A stretch of DNA of 64,000 nt from Alphaproteobacteria bacterium (GCA_040218575.1 JAVJRE010000007.1:1-64000), one strand, 5' to 3'; shown: positions 42,777-53,156, counted from the first letter of the stretch. The notes: generated by a model from the letters alone, not told the origin. Translations and numbers: made by a program.

Positions 42777-43880
42777 ATGCTCGCCGATCCAGACATTTTC
42801 CCCAAGGTTCAGCCGCCGGGTTATGAGTGGCTGGCCGACGAGCCGGCCTTCGACGCCAGAGCCCACCTGGCGCTGGAGGCGCCGGAGCGGGTGTGGACCA
42901 TGGAGGAGCTCGGCTATACCGCGGAGCAGGCCGCCTGCTACGCCTCGCCCATCGCCGTGACCACGCCGGTGCGCCTGCTGTCGCCGGCGGGCGTCAAGGC
43001 CATGCTGGGCGTGGCCGAACAGCTCAAGCCGTTCATGCGCAAGAATTCCAACAGCCGCATTCCTGCGGTGCTGCGCGGCACCATCTTCCGCTCGCGCTTC
43101 ATGCGCGACTTCTGCAACGCGCCGGAGGTGACCGACTATTTCTCCGACCTGTTTCAGGTACCGCTGGCGCCGCATACCCTGCCGCACCAGCTCGGCCACA
43201 TGAACTTCAACCCGGACGACGTGACCCTGCCGGTGGACAAGTGGCACCACGACATCACGGCGCTCGACTATGTGCTGATGCTGCACAATCCGCGGGCCAT
43301 CCAGGGCGGCCGTTTCGAGTATTTCTTCGGCACTCGCGAGGAGGGCAAGCGCCTGCTGGAAGAGAAGGGCGAACTGCCGGCCGACCGTATCGTCTCGCCG
43401 GACTTCAAGGACGCGGGCTATGCGGTGTTCATGCAGGGCTGCGCGGTGTTCCATCACGCCTCACGGCTGGAGCAGCCGGCCTTCCGCGCCAGTCTGGTCA
43501 ACAGCTATGTGTCGCGCGACGTGCGCTACACCGACGCCAACCGCACGTTCTTCGTGAAGACCGTGCCGGGCGGCCCGTTCAGCGACGAGCAGTCACTGAT
43601 CGAGAAGCGCGGCCGCTATACGGACTGGGCCCGCCACAAGGCATGGACCAGTCGCGCCAAGCTCGGCACGTTGCTGGAAGAGCTGCCCTTCACGGAAGAT
43701 CGCCAGCAGATCATTCAGGCCCTGAAGGATGCGGTAGCCGACGTGCATGGCGCCATCGCCATGCTGGAGGCGGGCGACCGCACGTTCGAGGAGATGCGGG
43801 AGATCCGCGACCGCGACGAAGCCAACTACTATTCCAACCCGGTGCGCCTGACCGACCGGCGTCGCCAGGCGGCGGAGTAG
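42777..43880 (+). CDS. Putative non-haem Fe(II)/2OG dioxygenase-like protein
   Basis: 367 residues. A jelly-roll iron site is suggested by KWHHDITALDYVLML (HxD), the later AVFMQGCAVFHHASRL (distal His) and FRASLVNSYVSRD (Arg for 2-oxoglutarate). It resembles phytanoyl-CoA dioxygenase-like proteins only loosely and I cannot name the family with confidence. The start ATG at 42777 follows TGGAGA. Stands between divergent FkbM and convergent TauE genes. Confidence 0.7.
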   Translation: MLADPDIFPKVQPPGYEWLADEPAFDARAHLALEAPERVWTMEELGYTAEQAACYASPIAVTTPVRLLSPAGVKAMLGVAEQLKPFMRKNSNSRIPAVLRGTIFRSRFMRDFCNAPEVTDYFSDLFQVPLAPHTLPHQLGHMNFNPDDVTLPVDKWHHDITALDYVLMLHNPRAIQGGRFEYFFGTREEGKRLLEEKGELPADRIVSPDFKDAGYAVFMQGCAVFHHASRLEQPAFRASLVNSYVSRDVRYTDANRTFFVKTVPGGPFSDEQSLIEKRGRYTDWARHKAWTSRAKLGTLLEELPFTEDRQQIIQALKDAVADVHGAIAMLEAGDRTFEEMREIRDRDEANYYSNPVRLTDRRRQAAE

Positions 43881-43891
43881 GGCGGCGGCCG

Positions 43892-44747
43892 TCAGGATAG
43901 AGCAGAAGTCAGGCTGTAGGGATTATCCGGCCTGGCCAGCAGGCCATAGAGCAGGCTGACAGCGACGATCAGGACCAGCAGGGCAAGGACGATGCGGGTA
44001 TCTTCGCCGCGCATCCGTCCGCCCAGCCGGCTGCCGAACTGCGCACCAATCACGCCACCGACGATCAGCACGGCGGACAGGACAATGTCCACCGTGTGCA
44101 GGGTTGCGGCCTGCAGGAAGGTGACGTTGGCGGTGACAAAGATGACCTGGAAGAGAGAGGTGCCGACCACCATGCGGGTTGGCATGCCGATCAGATAGAT
44201 CATCGCCGGGACCAGGAAGAAGCCGCCACCGACGCCCATGATCGCCGACAGAATACCGCCGGCCAGACCGAGGCCGAGTGGCGCATAAATGCTCATATAG
44301 AGGAATCGGTTGCGGGCGACCGCGCGGGCGTCGCAAGAACGCCGTAGCGCTTTCGGCAAACATCAGGCTGCCAATGGCGCCGAGCATCATCACATAAGCC
44401 AGCGATACGGCGAGGTCCGACTGACCGATGACGTGCAGGAGATGAAACAGCCATGAGCCGAGCGCAGACCCGGCGAGGCCGCCGCAGACCATCAGCCCGC
44501 CCATGCGGAAATCCACATTGCCGCGACGCCAGTGGGCGAGGGTGCCGGAGACCGATGTGCCAACCACCTGATTGGCGCTGGTAGAGACGGCGACCGCAGA
44601 GGGTACGCCAAGCAGGATGAGCAGCGGCGTGATGAGAAACCCGCCGCCGACGCCGAACACTCCGTAGAGGGCGCCTACGGAAAAGCCGAGCCCAAGCAAT
44701 ACGAACAGGTTTTCGGATATCTGGGCGATGGGCAGATAGATGGACAT
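43892..44747 (-). pseudogene. TauE/SafE family exporter gene with a frameshift
   Basis: The N-terminal half (from 44747, MSIYLPIAQISENLFVLLGLG, GVFGVGGGFLITPLL) reads well to about 44330 (MLGAIGSLMFAESATAFLRRP). The C-terminal half (APLGLGLAGGILSAIMGVGGGFFLVPAM) continues in a different frame from about 44325. TauE/SafE proteins are one chain of two similar halves of about four helices each, so one gene was split by an indel around 44310-44335. There is no slippery run, and the linker looks shorter than usual, so a small deletion is likely. A sequencing error cannot be excluded. Confidence 0.75.
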
Positions 44748-44762
44748 CCGGCCGACAGACGG

Positions 44763-45533
44763 TCAGCGACCGGCCACGCGCAGCCAGTCGGTGCGCTTGC
44801 GGATCAGTCGCAGAATAAGGAACAGAATCGTCCCGATAATGAGGAACCAGAGCCAGGCGGAGTCTTCCCGCGCCCAGGCGGCCAGACCCTGGCCTTCGCC
44901 GACCACATCGGTCATGGCCTCGATGACGGTCAGCACGACGACGATGAGAAAGGCCCCGTTCTGTTCTCGCCGCAGGGCGGTGCGCCAGCAGAACGGCAGG
45001 GCGGCCGGCCGCCAGCTGCCAAACCGCGGCCAGAAGGCGGGCAGGCGGCTGGCCCATGTTTCATAGGCCAGGCCGAAGCGGCGTGAGAGATAGGCCTCTT
45101 CCGCCAGCACGATGCGCTCGTAATAGACCAGCGCCAGCACCATCCCGAGCAAAGCGACCCACCACACTTTCACCGCCAGCAGAAAGCCGGCCAGAATCAG
45201 CAGATTGCCGAGATAGAGTGGATTGCGGACGACAGAGTAAAGTCCAGTGGTGTTGAGAGAGTCGGCGCGCTGGGCGTGAGTGTTGCGGCCGGATGTGCCC
45301 GACGGCGCATGGCCGGCGGTGGCCACACGAATGGCCAGTCCGGAGGACGCGACAGCCAGACTGAACAGATCCCATATCGTCTCAGCGGTTTCACCGAACC
45401 AGGCTTCGAACAGGCCCGACTGCGGCAGGGCGGCGACAACCGGCACCAGCAAAAGCAGCGGCAGGAAACTGCGCCAGCGAAACAGGATGGCGCCCTGGGC
45501 GGCCAGGCGATCGCGGGTCGGAGTCGGGGTCAT
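44763..45533 (-). CDS. Isoprenylcysteine carboxyl methyltransferase-like / PEMT-family membrane protein
   Basis: 256 residues from the ATG at 45533. Several hydrophobic segments, and the diagnostic LNTTGLYSVVRNPLYLGNLLI followed by YYERIVLAEEAYLSRRFG-AYETW, define the phospholipid methyltransferase/ICMT-like SAM-dependent family. The C-terminus has a further helix (WFLIIGTILFLIL). Acceptor unknown. Just upstream (in its direction) of the TauE remnant. Confidence 0.85.
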   Translation of the reverse strand: MTPTPTRDRLAAQGAILFRWRSFLPLLLLVPVVAALPQSGLFEAWFGETAETIWDLFSLAVASSGLAIRVATAGHAPSGTSGRNTHAQRADSLNTTGLYSVVRNPLYLGNLLILAGFLLAVKVWWVALLGMVLALVYYERIVLAEEAYLSRRFGLAYETWASRLPAFWPRFGSWRPAALPFCWRTALRREQNGAFLIVVVLTVIEAMTDVVGEGQGLAAWAREDSAWLWFLIIGTILFLILRLIRKRTDWLRVAGR

Positions 45534-45764
45534 GGTTTTCCCCTTTTCGGTCCGGCGAGCGGCCGGCGGCGGCAAACCGGGTAGCAGAGCATTCCCGTTC
45601 CGGCGCAGCTAAGGCCGATCAGCGGGCGATGTCCAGACAGCTATGGCTTGCGCGCGTCTTGGTCGACCATGGCGCAGTCAAGGGAGCCACGGGAGCGGCG
45701 CCTCTTCCGTCGACGCCGGGCCAGGGCCTAGGCTCGTCCCAGGACGACGGCCGGGGAGGGATGA

Positions 45765-46994
45765 GTGCGTCAGCTGCACGGGCTGGATCAGGAGCCGCCG
45801 GGGCCGGGCGCTTACACCGGCGGCCTGCGGCGACTCGGCCGCGGCCTGCTCACGCCGGGGCTGCTGTCCTTCGCCGTGCTTTACGGCGTCGAGACCTTTT
45901 CCCGTTCGCTGCTGATTACGGTGCTGCCGCTGCAGGCGCTGCGCCTGCTGGGCGACGCGCAGCAGGTCAGCGTCCTGTTTTTCGTCGCCGCACTGGGCGG
46001 CCTGACCAGCGCCCTGGTGGTGCCGCTGGTGTCACGTCACCTGCGGCGCGGCAACATGCTGATTGCGGCCATGGCCGTGCTGGCCGCCGCCTGCGCCCTG
46101 CTGGCGACGCAGACCGTCATCGGCACTGCCGCCGGCATTGTGTTGCGCATGTTCAGCGCGGCGGCGGTGGATGTGGTGCTGAGCCTCTTTGTCATGAGCC
46201 AGTTCAGCCGGCGCGACCTCAGTCGTTTCGAGCCCACACGGTTGTTTGCCTCCGCCGCCGGCTGGACGCTTGGACCGTGGCTGGGGATCGTGCTGGCCAG
46301 CACGGTGGCGGTGTGGGTGCCCTTTGCCGCCACGGCCGGGGCTGGCGCCCTGGTGATCGTCTATGCCCGCCTGCTGCGCCTGCCGGACGGTCCGGTGCGC
46401 GCCAGCCGCCGGCCGGTCAATCCGCTGCGATACGGCCGCCGCTTTTTCGTCCAGCCGCGCTTGCGACTGGCCTGGGTCCTGGCGGCGGGGCGGGCCGGAT
46501 GGTGGGGTATGTTCTTTATCTACGGGCCGATTTTCGTCGTGCAGAACGGTATGCCCGAATCCACCGGCGGGTTGCTGGCGTCGGCCGGCACGGCGTTCCT
46601 GTTCATCATTCCGGCCTGGGGCTGGGTCAGCCGGCGCTATGGTCTGCGCTGGCTAATGCTGGGAGCCTATGGCGCTACCGGCATCCTGACACCGCTGGCG
46701 GCGCTGGCCACCGGCTGGCCGTCTCTGGTGGTGGTCCTGCTGATCATGGCGGCCTTTGCAGCCATCGCCATCGACGCCGCCGGCAATGTGCTGTTCCTGC
46801 GCGCGGTCCACCCCCATGAGCGGACCGAGATGGCGGCGGTCTTCGGCACCTACCGGGATCTTTCGCAACTGGGCCCGCCGGGGTTGTTCGCGCTGGTCCT
46901 GCGGTTCCTGCCGTTGCCGGCCGTGTTTGTTATCGCCGGCGGCTGGATGGTGGGGCTGGCCCTGCTGTGCCGGCACATTCCGCGACGCATGTAG
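45765..46994 (+). CDS. MFS transporter, first copy
   Basis: 409 residues from a GTG after GGGGAGGG. About twelve hydrophobic helices with typical loops (SRHLRRGN, SRRYGLRW) identify a major facilitator protein. No substrate-specific motif is recognised. Orientation is divergent from the ICMT-like gene. Confidence 0.88.
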   Translation: MRQLHGLDQEPPGPGAYTGGLRRLGRGLLTPGLLSFAVLYGVETFSRSLLITVLPLQALRLLGDAQQVSVLFFVAALGGLTSALVVPLVSRHLRRGNMLIAAMAVLAAACALLATQTVIGTAAGIVLRMFSAAAVDVVLSLFVMSQFSRRDLSRFEPTRLFASAAGWTLGPWLGIVLASTVAVWVPFAATAGAGALVIVYARLLRLPDGPVRASRRPVNPLRYGRRFFVQPRLRLAWVLAAGRAGWWGMFFIYGPIFVVQNGMPESTGGLLASAGTAFLFIIPAWGWVSRRYGLRWLMLGAYGATGILTPLAALATGWPSLVVVLLIMAAFAAIAIDAAGNVLFLRAVHPHERTEMAAVFGTYRDLSQLGPPGLFALVLRFLPLPAVFVIAGGWMVGLALLCRHIPRRM

Positions 46995-47117
46995 AACCGG
47001 CCGTTGCACCAGGCGTCGCATCGGGACCGGACGCCGCCGCGAAGCCCAGGAAATCCGGCGGAGAACCGGCGCGGAGTCGGCTAACAAATCGGCGCAAATT
47101 GAGAGTTTCACCATTCC

Positions 47118-47123
47118 TTAACC
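47118..47123 (+). promoter_or_regulatory. Possible CtrA half-site before the histidine kinase
   Basis: TTAACC within an AT-richer patch 51 bases before the start. Weak evidence, based on the motif only. Confidence 0.2.
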
Positions 47124-47173
47124 GCGCCGGTCGCTGACTCACAGTTCAGTCTGCGACCCGGGAACCGTGTGGA

Positions 47174-48607
47174 ATGGCCGAGTTGACGATGTCCGGCGGA
47201 CCGTCCGGGCCAGCGCCGTCTGGCCCGGCGCCCCATGACGCGCTGACCAGGCAAGAGGCACTGGTTGCGCGCATAGCGTTGCTGAACAAGTCGCCGGCGG
47301 CGTTCATCGCGCACCTAGTGGTCGGCGTCGTGATGGCGATTGCCGTGCTGGTGAGCGAAACGGTCGTCGCCGACTGGATCGTCGGCGGTTGGCTTGGCGC
47401 CCTGTTGGCCATCAACCTCGCACGATTCCTCTACTGGCGGGCCTGTCGCGACAAGGCGATCTATCGCCGCCATCCCAATCGTCACGGCTGGTATTACTCC
47501 CTCGGCACCGGCGCGGCCGGCGCGCTGTGGGGGGTGGCCGGATTCACCGTTGCCATCATCCACGATCTGCACCTGGTTGCCCTGTTGGGGGTTGCGGTCG
47601 CCGGTCTGTCGGCCGGCGCCGTGGCTACCACATCCACGTTCCGGCCAGCCTTTCTCGCTTTCCTGCTGCCGGCGACACTGCCGTTTGCCGCCGGCGTTCT
47701 GTGGAACGGGGGGCATGTTTCCGAGTGGGGGCTCGGCGTCGTCGTCGTGTTGTTCGCGCTGCTGCTGACGGCGATTTCACGGCACCTGGGAGACAGCATC
47801 TATCGCACCCTCAGCCTGCAGATCGCCAATGGGCGGCTGGCCCGCCACCTGACCCAGGCGCGGGATTCGGCGGAGCAGGCCAGCCAGGCAAAAAGCGAGT
47901 TCCTGGCCAATATGAGCCACGAGCTGCGCACACCGCTGAACGCCATCCTGGGATTCTCGGAGATCATCCAGCAAGACCTGATGGCGGCCCGGCCTGGTGG
48001 CTATCGCGACTATGGCCGCTACATCCACGAAAGCGGCAGTCACCTGCTGGCCATCATCAATTCCATACTGGACCTGTCCAAGGCCGATGCCGGCCGGCTG
48101 GAGTTGGACGAGTCCCTGATTGAACCGGCCGCCATGGTGGAGGGGGCGCTGCAAATGGTGCGCGAACAGGCGGTCGCCCGTGGTCTGAGCCTGACCAGTG
48201 ACATGACGGAGGATCTTCCCCTGTTCCAGGCAGACCTTCTCAAGCTGCGTCAGATTCTGCTGAACCTGCTGTCCAACGCCATCAAGTTTACCGAGCCCGG
48301 TGGCGCCATCGCCGTACGGGCGTGGCTGGAAGATACCCGCGGCATCGCCTTGCAGGTGGCGGACAACGGCATCGGCATGTCGCCGGCGGATGTACCCAAC
48401 GCCCTTGAGTCCTTCGTTCAGCTAGAAAGCAAGATGCACGGCCGGCGCGGCGGCACGGGCCTTGGCCTGCCCCTGACCAAGCGTCTCGTGGAGCTGCATG
48501 GCGGCCGTTTGGAGATTGATTCAGCGCCGGGTGTGGGGACCACCGCCACGGCGTATTTCCCGCCGCGCCGCACGGTGGCACGTCACAGCGAGACCGCCGC
48601 CGCCTGA
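47174..48607 (+). CDS. Membrane sensor histidine kinase
   Basis: 477 residues. Hydrophobic N-terminal half with about six helices (47-200), then a linker and HisKA domain with the H box [21 protein letters not shown] (His249), and HATPase_c with N box [10 protein letters not shown]1 DNGIGM and G2 GTGLGLPL. PleC/DivJ-like in the kinase core. No response regulator is adjacent, so it is an orphan kinase. What it senses is unknown. Confidence 0.92.
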   Translation: MAELTMSGGPSGPAPSGPAPHDALTRQEALVARIALLNKSPAAFIAHLVVGVVMAIAVLVSETVVADWIVGGWLGALLAINLARFLYWRACRDKAIYRRHPNRHGWYYSLGTGAAGALWGVAGFTVAIIHDLHLVALLGVAVAGLSAGAVATTSTFRPAFLAFLLPATLPFAAGVLWNGGHVSEWGLGVVVVLFALLLTAISRHLGDSIYRTLSLQIANGRLARHLTQARDSAEQASQAKSEFLANMSHELRTPLNAILGFSEIIQQDLMAARPGGYRDYGRYIHESGSHLLAIINSILDLSKADAGRLELDESLIEPAAMVEGALQMVREQAVARGLSLTSDMTEDLPLFQADLLKLRQILLNLLSNAIKFTEPGGAIAVRAWLEDTRGIALQVADNGIGMSPADVPNALESFVQLESKMHGRRGGTGLGLPLTKRLVELHGGRLEIDSAPGVGTTATAYFPPRRTVARHSETAAA

Positions 48608-48710
48608 ATCGGTGCCGGCGCCAGCGTTTACAGGTCTGGTTGGCCTGGTTGGAGTCCGCTTACGGCTGTGGAACAATAGCCCGGTCATCCACCGACCGGA
48701 GCCCGGCATC

Positions 48711-49712
48711 ATGGCGCAAAGCTTTCTGCACCACACGGCGCGCGACACCGCCATACCCGACCAGCGCACCGAATGGGAGCCGAGCCCGCGACGTGTCCGC
48801 GTCATGTTCAATGGCAAGATCATCGCCGATTCGCGCCGCATGTATCTGATGCGTCAGCACGGCTTTCTGGTGGTCTACTACATACCCAAGGAAGATGTTG
48901 ACCAGTCGGTACTGGAATCGAGCAACCACACCACGGAGTCGCCCTACAAAGGGCGCGCGGAATACTGGAATGTGCGGGTCGGCGACCGCGTCGCTGAAGC
49001 CGCCGCCTGGCACTATCCGTCGCCGAAGCCGGGCTCGCCGGACACCTCTGCCTATATGAGCTTTGACTGGCATTCCATGGATGCCTGGTTCGAGGAAGAC
49101 GAGCAGGCCTTTGTTCATGCGCGCGACCCTTATCTGCGCTGCGAAACACTCAATAGCTCGCGGCACCTGGTGGTCAAGCTGGATGGCACGGTCGTGGCCG
49201 AGACGCGGCGGCCGCTGATCCTGCTGGAGACCGGTCTGGTGTCGCGCTACTACGTTCCCAAAACCGACATCCGGCTCGACTGGTGCGAGCCGAGCGACAC
49301 ATTCACCCTGTGCCCCTACAAGGGACGGGCCCGCTATATGCACATGCGGGTCAACGGCAAGCTGCATACGGACGCGGTGTGGCTGTATGACTATCCGCTA
49401 CCGGACATCTGCAAGGTGCAGGGCCGGGTCTCGTTCTGGAACGAACGGGCCGAACTCATCCTCGACGGTGAAAAAGTGACGCGGCCGGAATCCCACCAGC
49501 CGGTTGATGGTTCAGAACTGCTGCACCCCAACCGCATGTTCTGGATGGTGCCCCCGCCGGCGACCATGAAAGGCACGCCGCTGGACAAGCTGCAACGGAC
49601 GACGGCGTTGCCAAATGGCCGGGTGGAAGGACCGCCGGCCGGAGTCATGAACATGGCGACCGAGCGGGCCGGCGGGCGTTTCATTCAGTCGATTGTCGCG
49701 CCGCCGGGCTGA
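48711..49712 (+). CDS. Tandem DUF427 protein
   Basis: 333 residues from the ATG at 48711. Two copies of the DUF427 unit: RRVRVMFNGKIIADSRRMYLM...YYIPKEDV...SPYKGRAEYW near 27-85 and HLVVKLDGTVVAETRRPLILLETG...YYVPKTDI...CPYKGRARYM near 155-215. The C-terminal 90 residues add a region with a beta-type segment and no match. DUF427 folds as a small beta barrel of unknown function. Confidence 0.9.
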   Translation: MAQSFLHHTARDTAIPDQRTEWEPSPRRVRVMFNGKIIADSRRMYLMRQHGFLVVYYIPKEDVDQSVLESSNHTTESPYKGRAEYWNVRVGDRVAEAAAWHYPSPKPGSPDTSAYMSFDWHSMDAWFEEDEQAFVHARDPYLRCETLNSSRHLVVKLDGTVVAETRRPLILLETGLVSRYYVPKTDIRLDWCEPSDTFTLCPYKGRARYMHMRVNGKLHTDAVWLYDYPLPDICKVQGRVSFWNERAELILDGEKVTRPESHQPVDGSELLHPNRMFWMVPPPATMKGTPLDKLQRTTALPNGRVEGPPAGVMNMATERAGGRFIQSIVAPPG

Positions 49713-49729
49713 GACAGCCAGGCGCCGGA

Positions 49730-50482
49730 TCAAGCGCCGGCCATGAAGCGTTCCGCCCAGTCCCGGTTGGTGCGGTCAGCCAGCCTGGCGGTGGGGGCGG
49801 CAATACGGTGTGCGACGGACGGATCCAGTTCCAGCCGCTGCAGAATATCCGCCAGCACGCCGGTCGGTTCGGCCGAAAGCGCGTGATAGGTGATACGCAC
49901 AGGCTCTATCTTTTCGCGGGCGAACCAGGCTTGCCACGCTTCGTCCAGCGCAGTGAGCTCCGCCATGTGTCCGGCGATCTCATCCCGGGCATAGACCGGG
50001 TCCCGCGGTTGAGCGAGACGTTCCAGTTCGGTTCCGTCGGGCGCCCGGTGCCACAAGCCTGTCTGCTGGGCCATGGCCAGAGAGATGGCCTGGTCGAGCT
50101 TGTTGTGGCGCGTCAGGTAGATGAATAGCGTGTCGCCGAAGGCCGCACGAATTCGCGCCTGATCTGTAGCCCGCCCCGGATAGAGCACGTCCAGTTGCTG
50201 CATGAAGAACGCAAAGCTGTGCCTCTGCAATCGCAGGCCAAACATGCCTGTGCCGGCGGTGCCGCACACACGGGCGGCGTCGAAGATGGCGCGCAGGGCA
50301 GCGCGGTCGGTGGCGTAGGAACAGGCCGACAGATCGAACCTGGCCAACCAGTCGGCAATCGACGGCGTGTGAAAATAGCTGGCGGGGTTGCCGGATGTTC
50401 CCGTCGCCGCCAGAAGCCCGCACAGCAATGTGCTGCCGCTGCGCGGGCTGGTGCAGATAATGTAGGACTGAAACTTCGCCAT
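49730..50482 (-). CDS. Stf0-type sulfotransferase
   Basis: 250 residues from the ATG at 50482. PAPS-binding loop SYIICTSPRSGSTLLC at 6-21 and the Stf0-like YFHTP and FIYLTRHNKLDQAISLAMAQQTGLWH blocks. Transfers sulfate from PAPS to a sugar, as in trehalose 2-sulfotransferases. Acceptor unknown here. GST gene follows upstream on the same strand with 16 bases between. Confidence 0.88.
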   Translation of the reverse strand: MAKFQSYIICTSPRSGSTLLCGLLAATGTSGNPASYFHTPSIADWLARFDLSACSYATDRAALRAIFDAARVCGTAGTGMFGLRLQRHSFAFFMQQLDVLYPGRATDQARIRAAFGDTLFIYLTRHNKLDQAISLAMAQQTGLWHRAPDGTELERLAQPRDPVYARDEIAGHMAELTALDEAWQAWFAREKIEPVRITYHALSAEPTGVLADILQRLELDPSVAHRIAAPTARLADRTNRDWAERFMAGA

Positions 50483-50498
50483 GGCTCCCAGAGGCCGG

Positions 50499-51137
50499 CT
50501 ACGCCGCCTTGCGGTCGTGGTCGGGAAGCATGTCATAGGGGTGCTTGCAGCCGGGCTGGGCAAGCATCCGCTCGGTCCACGCCTTGAGGCGGGGCCAGCG
50601 GTCGTGCTCCAGACCGCCTTCCGGCGCGGTCATCACATTGGGGAAGCAGGCAATGTCGCAGATGGTGGGCTGCTGGCCGAGGATGAAATCATTGCCGGCG
50701 GCAAAGTGGTCGTCCAGCGTGGTCAGGGCCTTTTCCGCGCGTGGCCGGATATAGTCCAGCAGATCCTTGCCGCCGGTGCCGGTCTTGCCGAAGAAGCGGA
50801 TCTGGTTGACGTCCTTGAAGCGGTCGCCGTTCCATTCCAGCCACTCGGAGACACGTTGCTCGGCGGCCTCGTCCTTTGGACCGAAGGCGCCAGTCACCCT
50901 GGCCAGGTAGCGCAGGATGGTGTTGGACTGCACCAGCACGCGGCGGTCATGGGTCAGGGTCGGCACTTCGCCCCAGCGGCTGAGGGTTTTCCACTCGGCA
51001 TTGGTGTCGCGATAGGCGCGATCCACCTGAACATAGTCGAAGGGCTGACCAGACATGGAGAGCATCAGGGCGACCTTGGCCGCGGGCATGGACAAGTGAA
51101 AGCCGTAAAGAGTGAAATGGCCATGAGAGGCGGGCAT
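50499..51137 (-). CDS. Glutathione S-transferase
   Basis: 212 residues from the ATG at 51137 (CAGGAG upstream). Thioredoxin-like N-domain with the WGEVPTLTHDRRVLVQSNTILRYLA block (GSH site) and helical C-domain with ISA-type ICDIACFPNV. Probably in an operon with the Stf0 gene downstream. Confidence 0.9.
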   Translation of the reverse strand: MPASHGHFTLYGFHLSMPAAKVALMLSMSGQPFDYVQVDRAYRDTNAEWKTLSRWGEVPTLTHDRRVLVQSNTILRYLARVTGAFGPKDEAAEQRVSEWLEWNGDRFKDVNQIRFFGKTGTGGKDLLDYIRPRAEKALTTLDDHFAAGNDFILGQQPTICDIACFPNVMTAPEGGLEHDRWPRLKAWTERMLAQPGCKHPYDMLPDHDRKAA

Positions 51138-51237
51138 GACGGGCTCCTGCTGAGGTGGTTTTGCCGCAGTATACGCCATGAAGGGCAAATTGGGGCGGGG
51201 CCAAACGGGCGTCTTGTGAGGTCAGCCGGAGGACGGC

Positions 51238-51717
51238 ATGGCAGAGGAAAATACCCTGAGCCTGACCCTGCAGCGGATCATCGCGGCGCCCCGTGCGCTT
51301 GTCTTTCGCCTGTGGACCGACGGCGACCATGTGCGGCGCTGGTGCGCGCCGAGTGGCTTTGCGGTGGTCGAGGGCAGCGCGGATCTGCGGCCGGGCGGCG
51401 AATGGGCGACCACGCTCCGTGATCCGACGGGCAGGGAGTGGCGCCTGCGCGGCGCCTATCGTGAGGTGGTGCCGGGCCAGCGGCTGGTATTCAGCCACGC
51501 CTGGGTGGAAGAAACCGGCGCGGTCGGTCCGGCGACGGTGGTGACCATCGAACTGACGGACGAGGCCGGCGGCCGGACCCGTCTGGTCCTGCGCCAGGCA
51601 CCGTTTGCCAGCGTCGAGTCCCGTGACGGCCACGCCGGCGGGTGGGGCGAGACCCTGGACAGTCTGGCCGCCTATGTGGCGAAGCTGGACACCGGGCAGG
51701 CGCCGACCCTGCACTAA
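51238..51717 (+). CDS. SRPBCC / AHSA1-type protein
   Basis: 159 residues. The START-like pattern is shown by RIIAAPRALVFRLWTDGDHVRRWCAP, GGEWATTLRDPTGREWRLRGAYREVVPGQRLVFSHAW and GWGETLDSLAAYVAKL. Typical AHSA1/SRPBCC proteins bind small hydrophobic ligands or co-act with ArsR regulators. Function unassigned. Confidence 0.9.
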   Translation: MAEENTLSLTLQRIIAAPRALVFRLWTDGDHVRRWCAPSGFAVVEGSADLRPGGEWATTLRDPTGREWRLRGAYREVVPGQRLVFSHAWVEETGAVGPATVVTIELTDEAGGRTRLVLRQAPFASVESRDGHAGGWGETLDSLAAYVAKLDTGQAPTLH

Positions 51718-51860
51718 GACCGGCCGGCAAGACGACTGGCGGGCGGCCGCCCCTTGTCTGACCGGCCCGGTGACTGGTCGGGATGAGCCGGCCGGGGTAA
51801 ACTCAACCACCCGTCGCCGGCAGTCCCCGACTGGCGCCACCAGATCATCGTGACCCGCCC

Positions 51861-53156
51861 ATGAGCCAGTCCGGCTTCGGCCTTATCCTGCGCACGTTCG
51901 AGAACCGCAACTTCGCGATCTACTCCGCTGGTTCGGGCTTTTCGCTGATCGGTAAGTGGATGCAGCGCATCGCCATCGGCTGGCTGGCGTGGGAGCTGAC
52001 CGGCGAGGCCTTTGCGGTGGGCATCATCGCCGCGGCGGACATGTTTCCCACCTTCATCATGAGCCCGATTTCCGGCGCCTTCGCCGACCGGCTGGACCGT
52101 CGTCGGATGCTGTTCTGGATTCAGTTTCTCTCCATGCTGCAGGCTATCGCGCTGGCCGTATTGTGGTTCGCCGGCCTGGTCACCTTCGAGATTCTGGTGG
52201 GGCTGACCGTGCTTCTGGGCATTCTGACCGGCGCCAACCACCCGGTGCGCATGGCCATGCTGCCGAGCCTGGTCAAGAACGAGGACCTGCCGGCGGCGGT
52301 GGCGATCACCTCGGTCATTTTTGTGGCCATGACCCTGCTGGGGCCGGCGATCGGCGCGGCCGTGTTCCACACATTCGGGATCGGCGTGGCCTTCATCGTC
52401 AATGTGCTGGGATTCCTGGCGATTCTGGTTTCGGTCATGATGTTGCGCCTGCCGCCGCAAATGCGGGCCGAGCCACACAAGCGCGGCTTCATCGGCTCTG
52501 TGGCGGAGGGCATCGGCTATGTGGCGCGCCATGCGGGATTGCGCGCGATCATCATGATCACGCTCACCACCTCCTTCTTTGCCTGGCCGGTGCGCGAACT
52601 GTTGCCGGCGATCAGCGACCTCATGTTTGATCGCGGCCTCAACGGGCTCACCCTGCTGCTGGTAGCCAATGGCCTCGGCGCAGTGGCGGCGGGTCTGTGG
52701 CTGGCGCAGCGCGGCAAGGGCAGTCAGGGCATGGTCCGCCTGCAGTTGTCGGGCATTCTCGCCATGGTGGCGGCGCTGGCCGTGTTCGCCATAACCCGGC
52801 AGTTCGCGGTGGGCCTCGCCGCCATGGTGCTGCTGGGCGGCGGCATGGCGATTGCTGGCACGTCGGGCCAGACCATGACTCAGATGAGCGTCGATCCCAC
52901 CAAACGCGGCCGGGTGTTCAGCCTGCACTCCATGATCATCGGTGTGGGCCCGGCTTTCGGCGGGCTGCTGGTGGGCGCCCTGACCGACCGCTATGGGGTG
53001 ACCGCACCATTGCTGGTGGGGGCCGGCCTGACCGGTGTGGTGTGGCTGTGGGCGGTGAGCCAGGCCGCGGCCATGCGCACCAGTCTGGAACATGCGGCGC
53101 CACGGTCGGAGCAGGCGACCGGACCGGCAGGGGACGCGCTCAAGGCGGCGGAATAG
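51861..53156 (+). CDS. MFS transporter, second copy (EntS-like)
   Basis: 431 residues. About twelve helices, with the loop ADRLDRRRML and NHPVRMAMLPSLVKNEDLPAAVA typical of the MFS_3/EntS-like branch (efflux). A hydrophilic tail (AAPRSEQATGPAGDA) ends the protein. Not close to the first MFS copy. Confidence 0.88.
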   Translation: MSQSGFGLILRTFENRNFAIYSAGSGFSLIGKWMQRIAIGWLAWELTGEAFAVGIIAAADMFPTFIMSPISGAFADRLDRRRMLFWIQFLSMLQAIALAVLWFAGLVTFEILVGLTVLLGILTGANHPVRMAMLPSLVKNEDLPAAVAITSVIFVAMTLLGPAIGAAVFHTFGIGVAFIVNVLGFLAILVSVMMLRLPPQMRAEPHKRGFIGSVAEGIGYVARHAGLRAIIMITLTTSFFAWPVRELLPAISDLMFDRGLNGLTLLLVANGLGAVAAGLWLAQRGKGSQGMVRLQLSGILAMVAALAVFAITRQFAVGLAAMVLLGGGMAIAGTSGQTMTQMSVDPTKRGRVFSLHSMIIGVGPAFGGLLVGALTDRYGVTAPLLVGAGLTGVVWLWAVSQAAAMRTSLEHAAPRSEQATGPAGDALKAAE

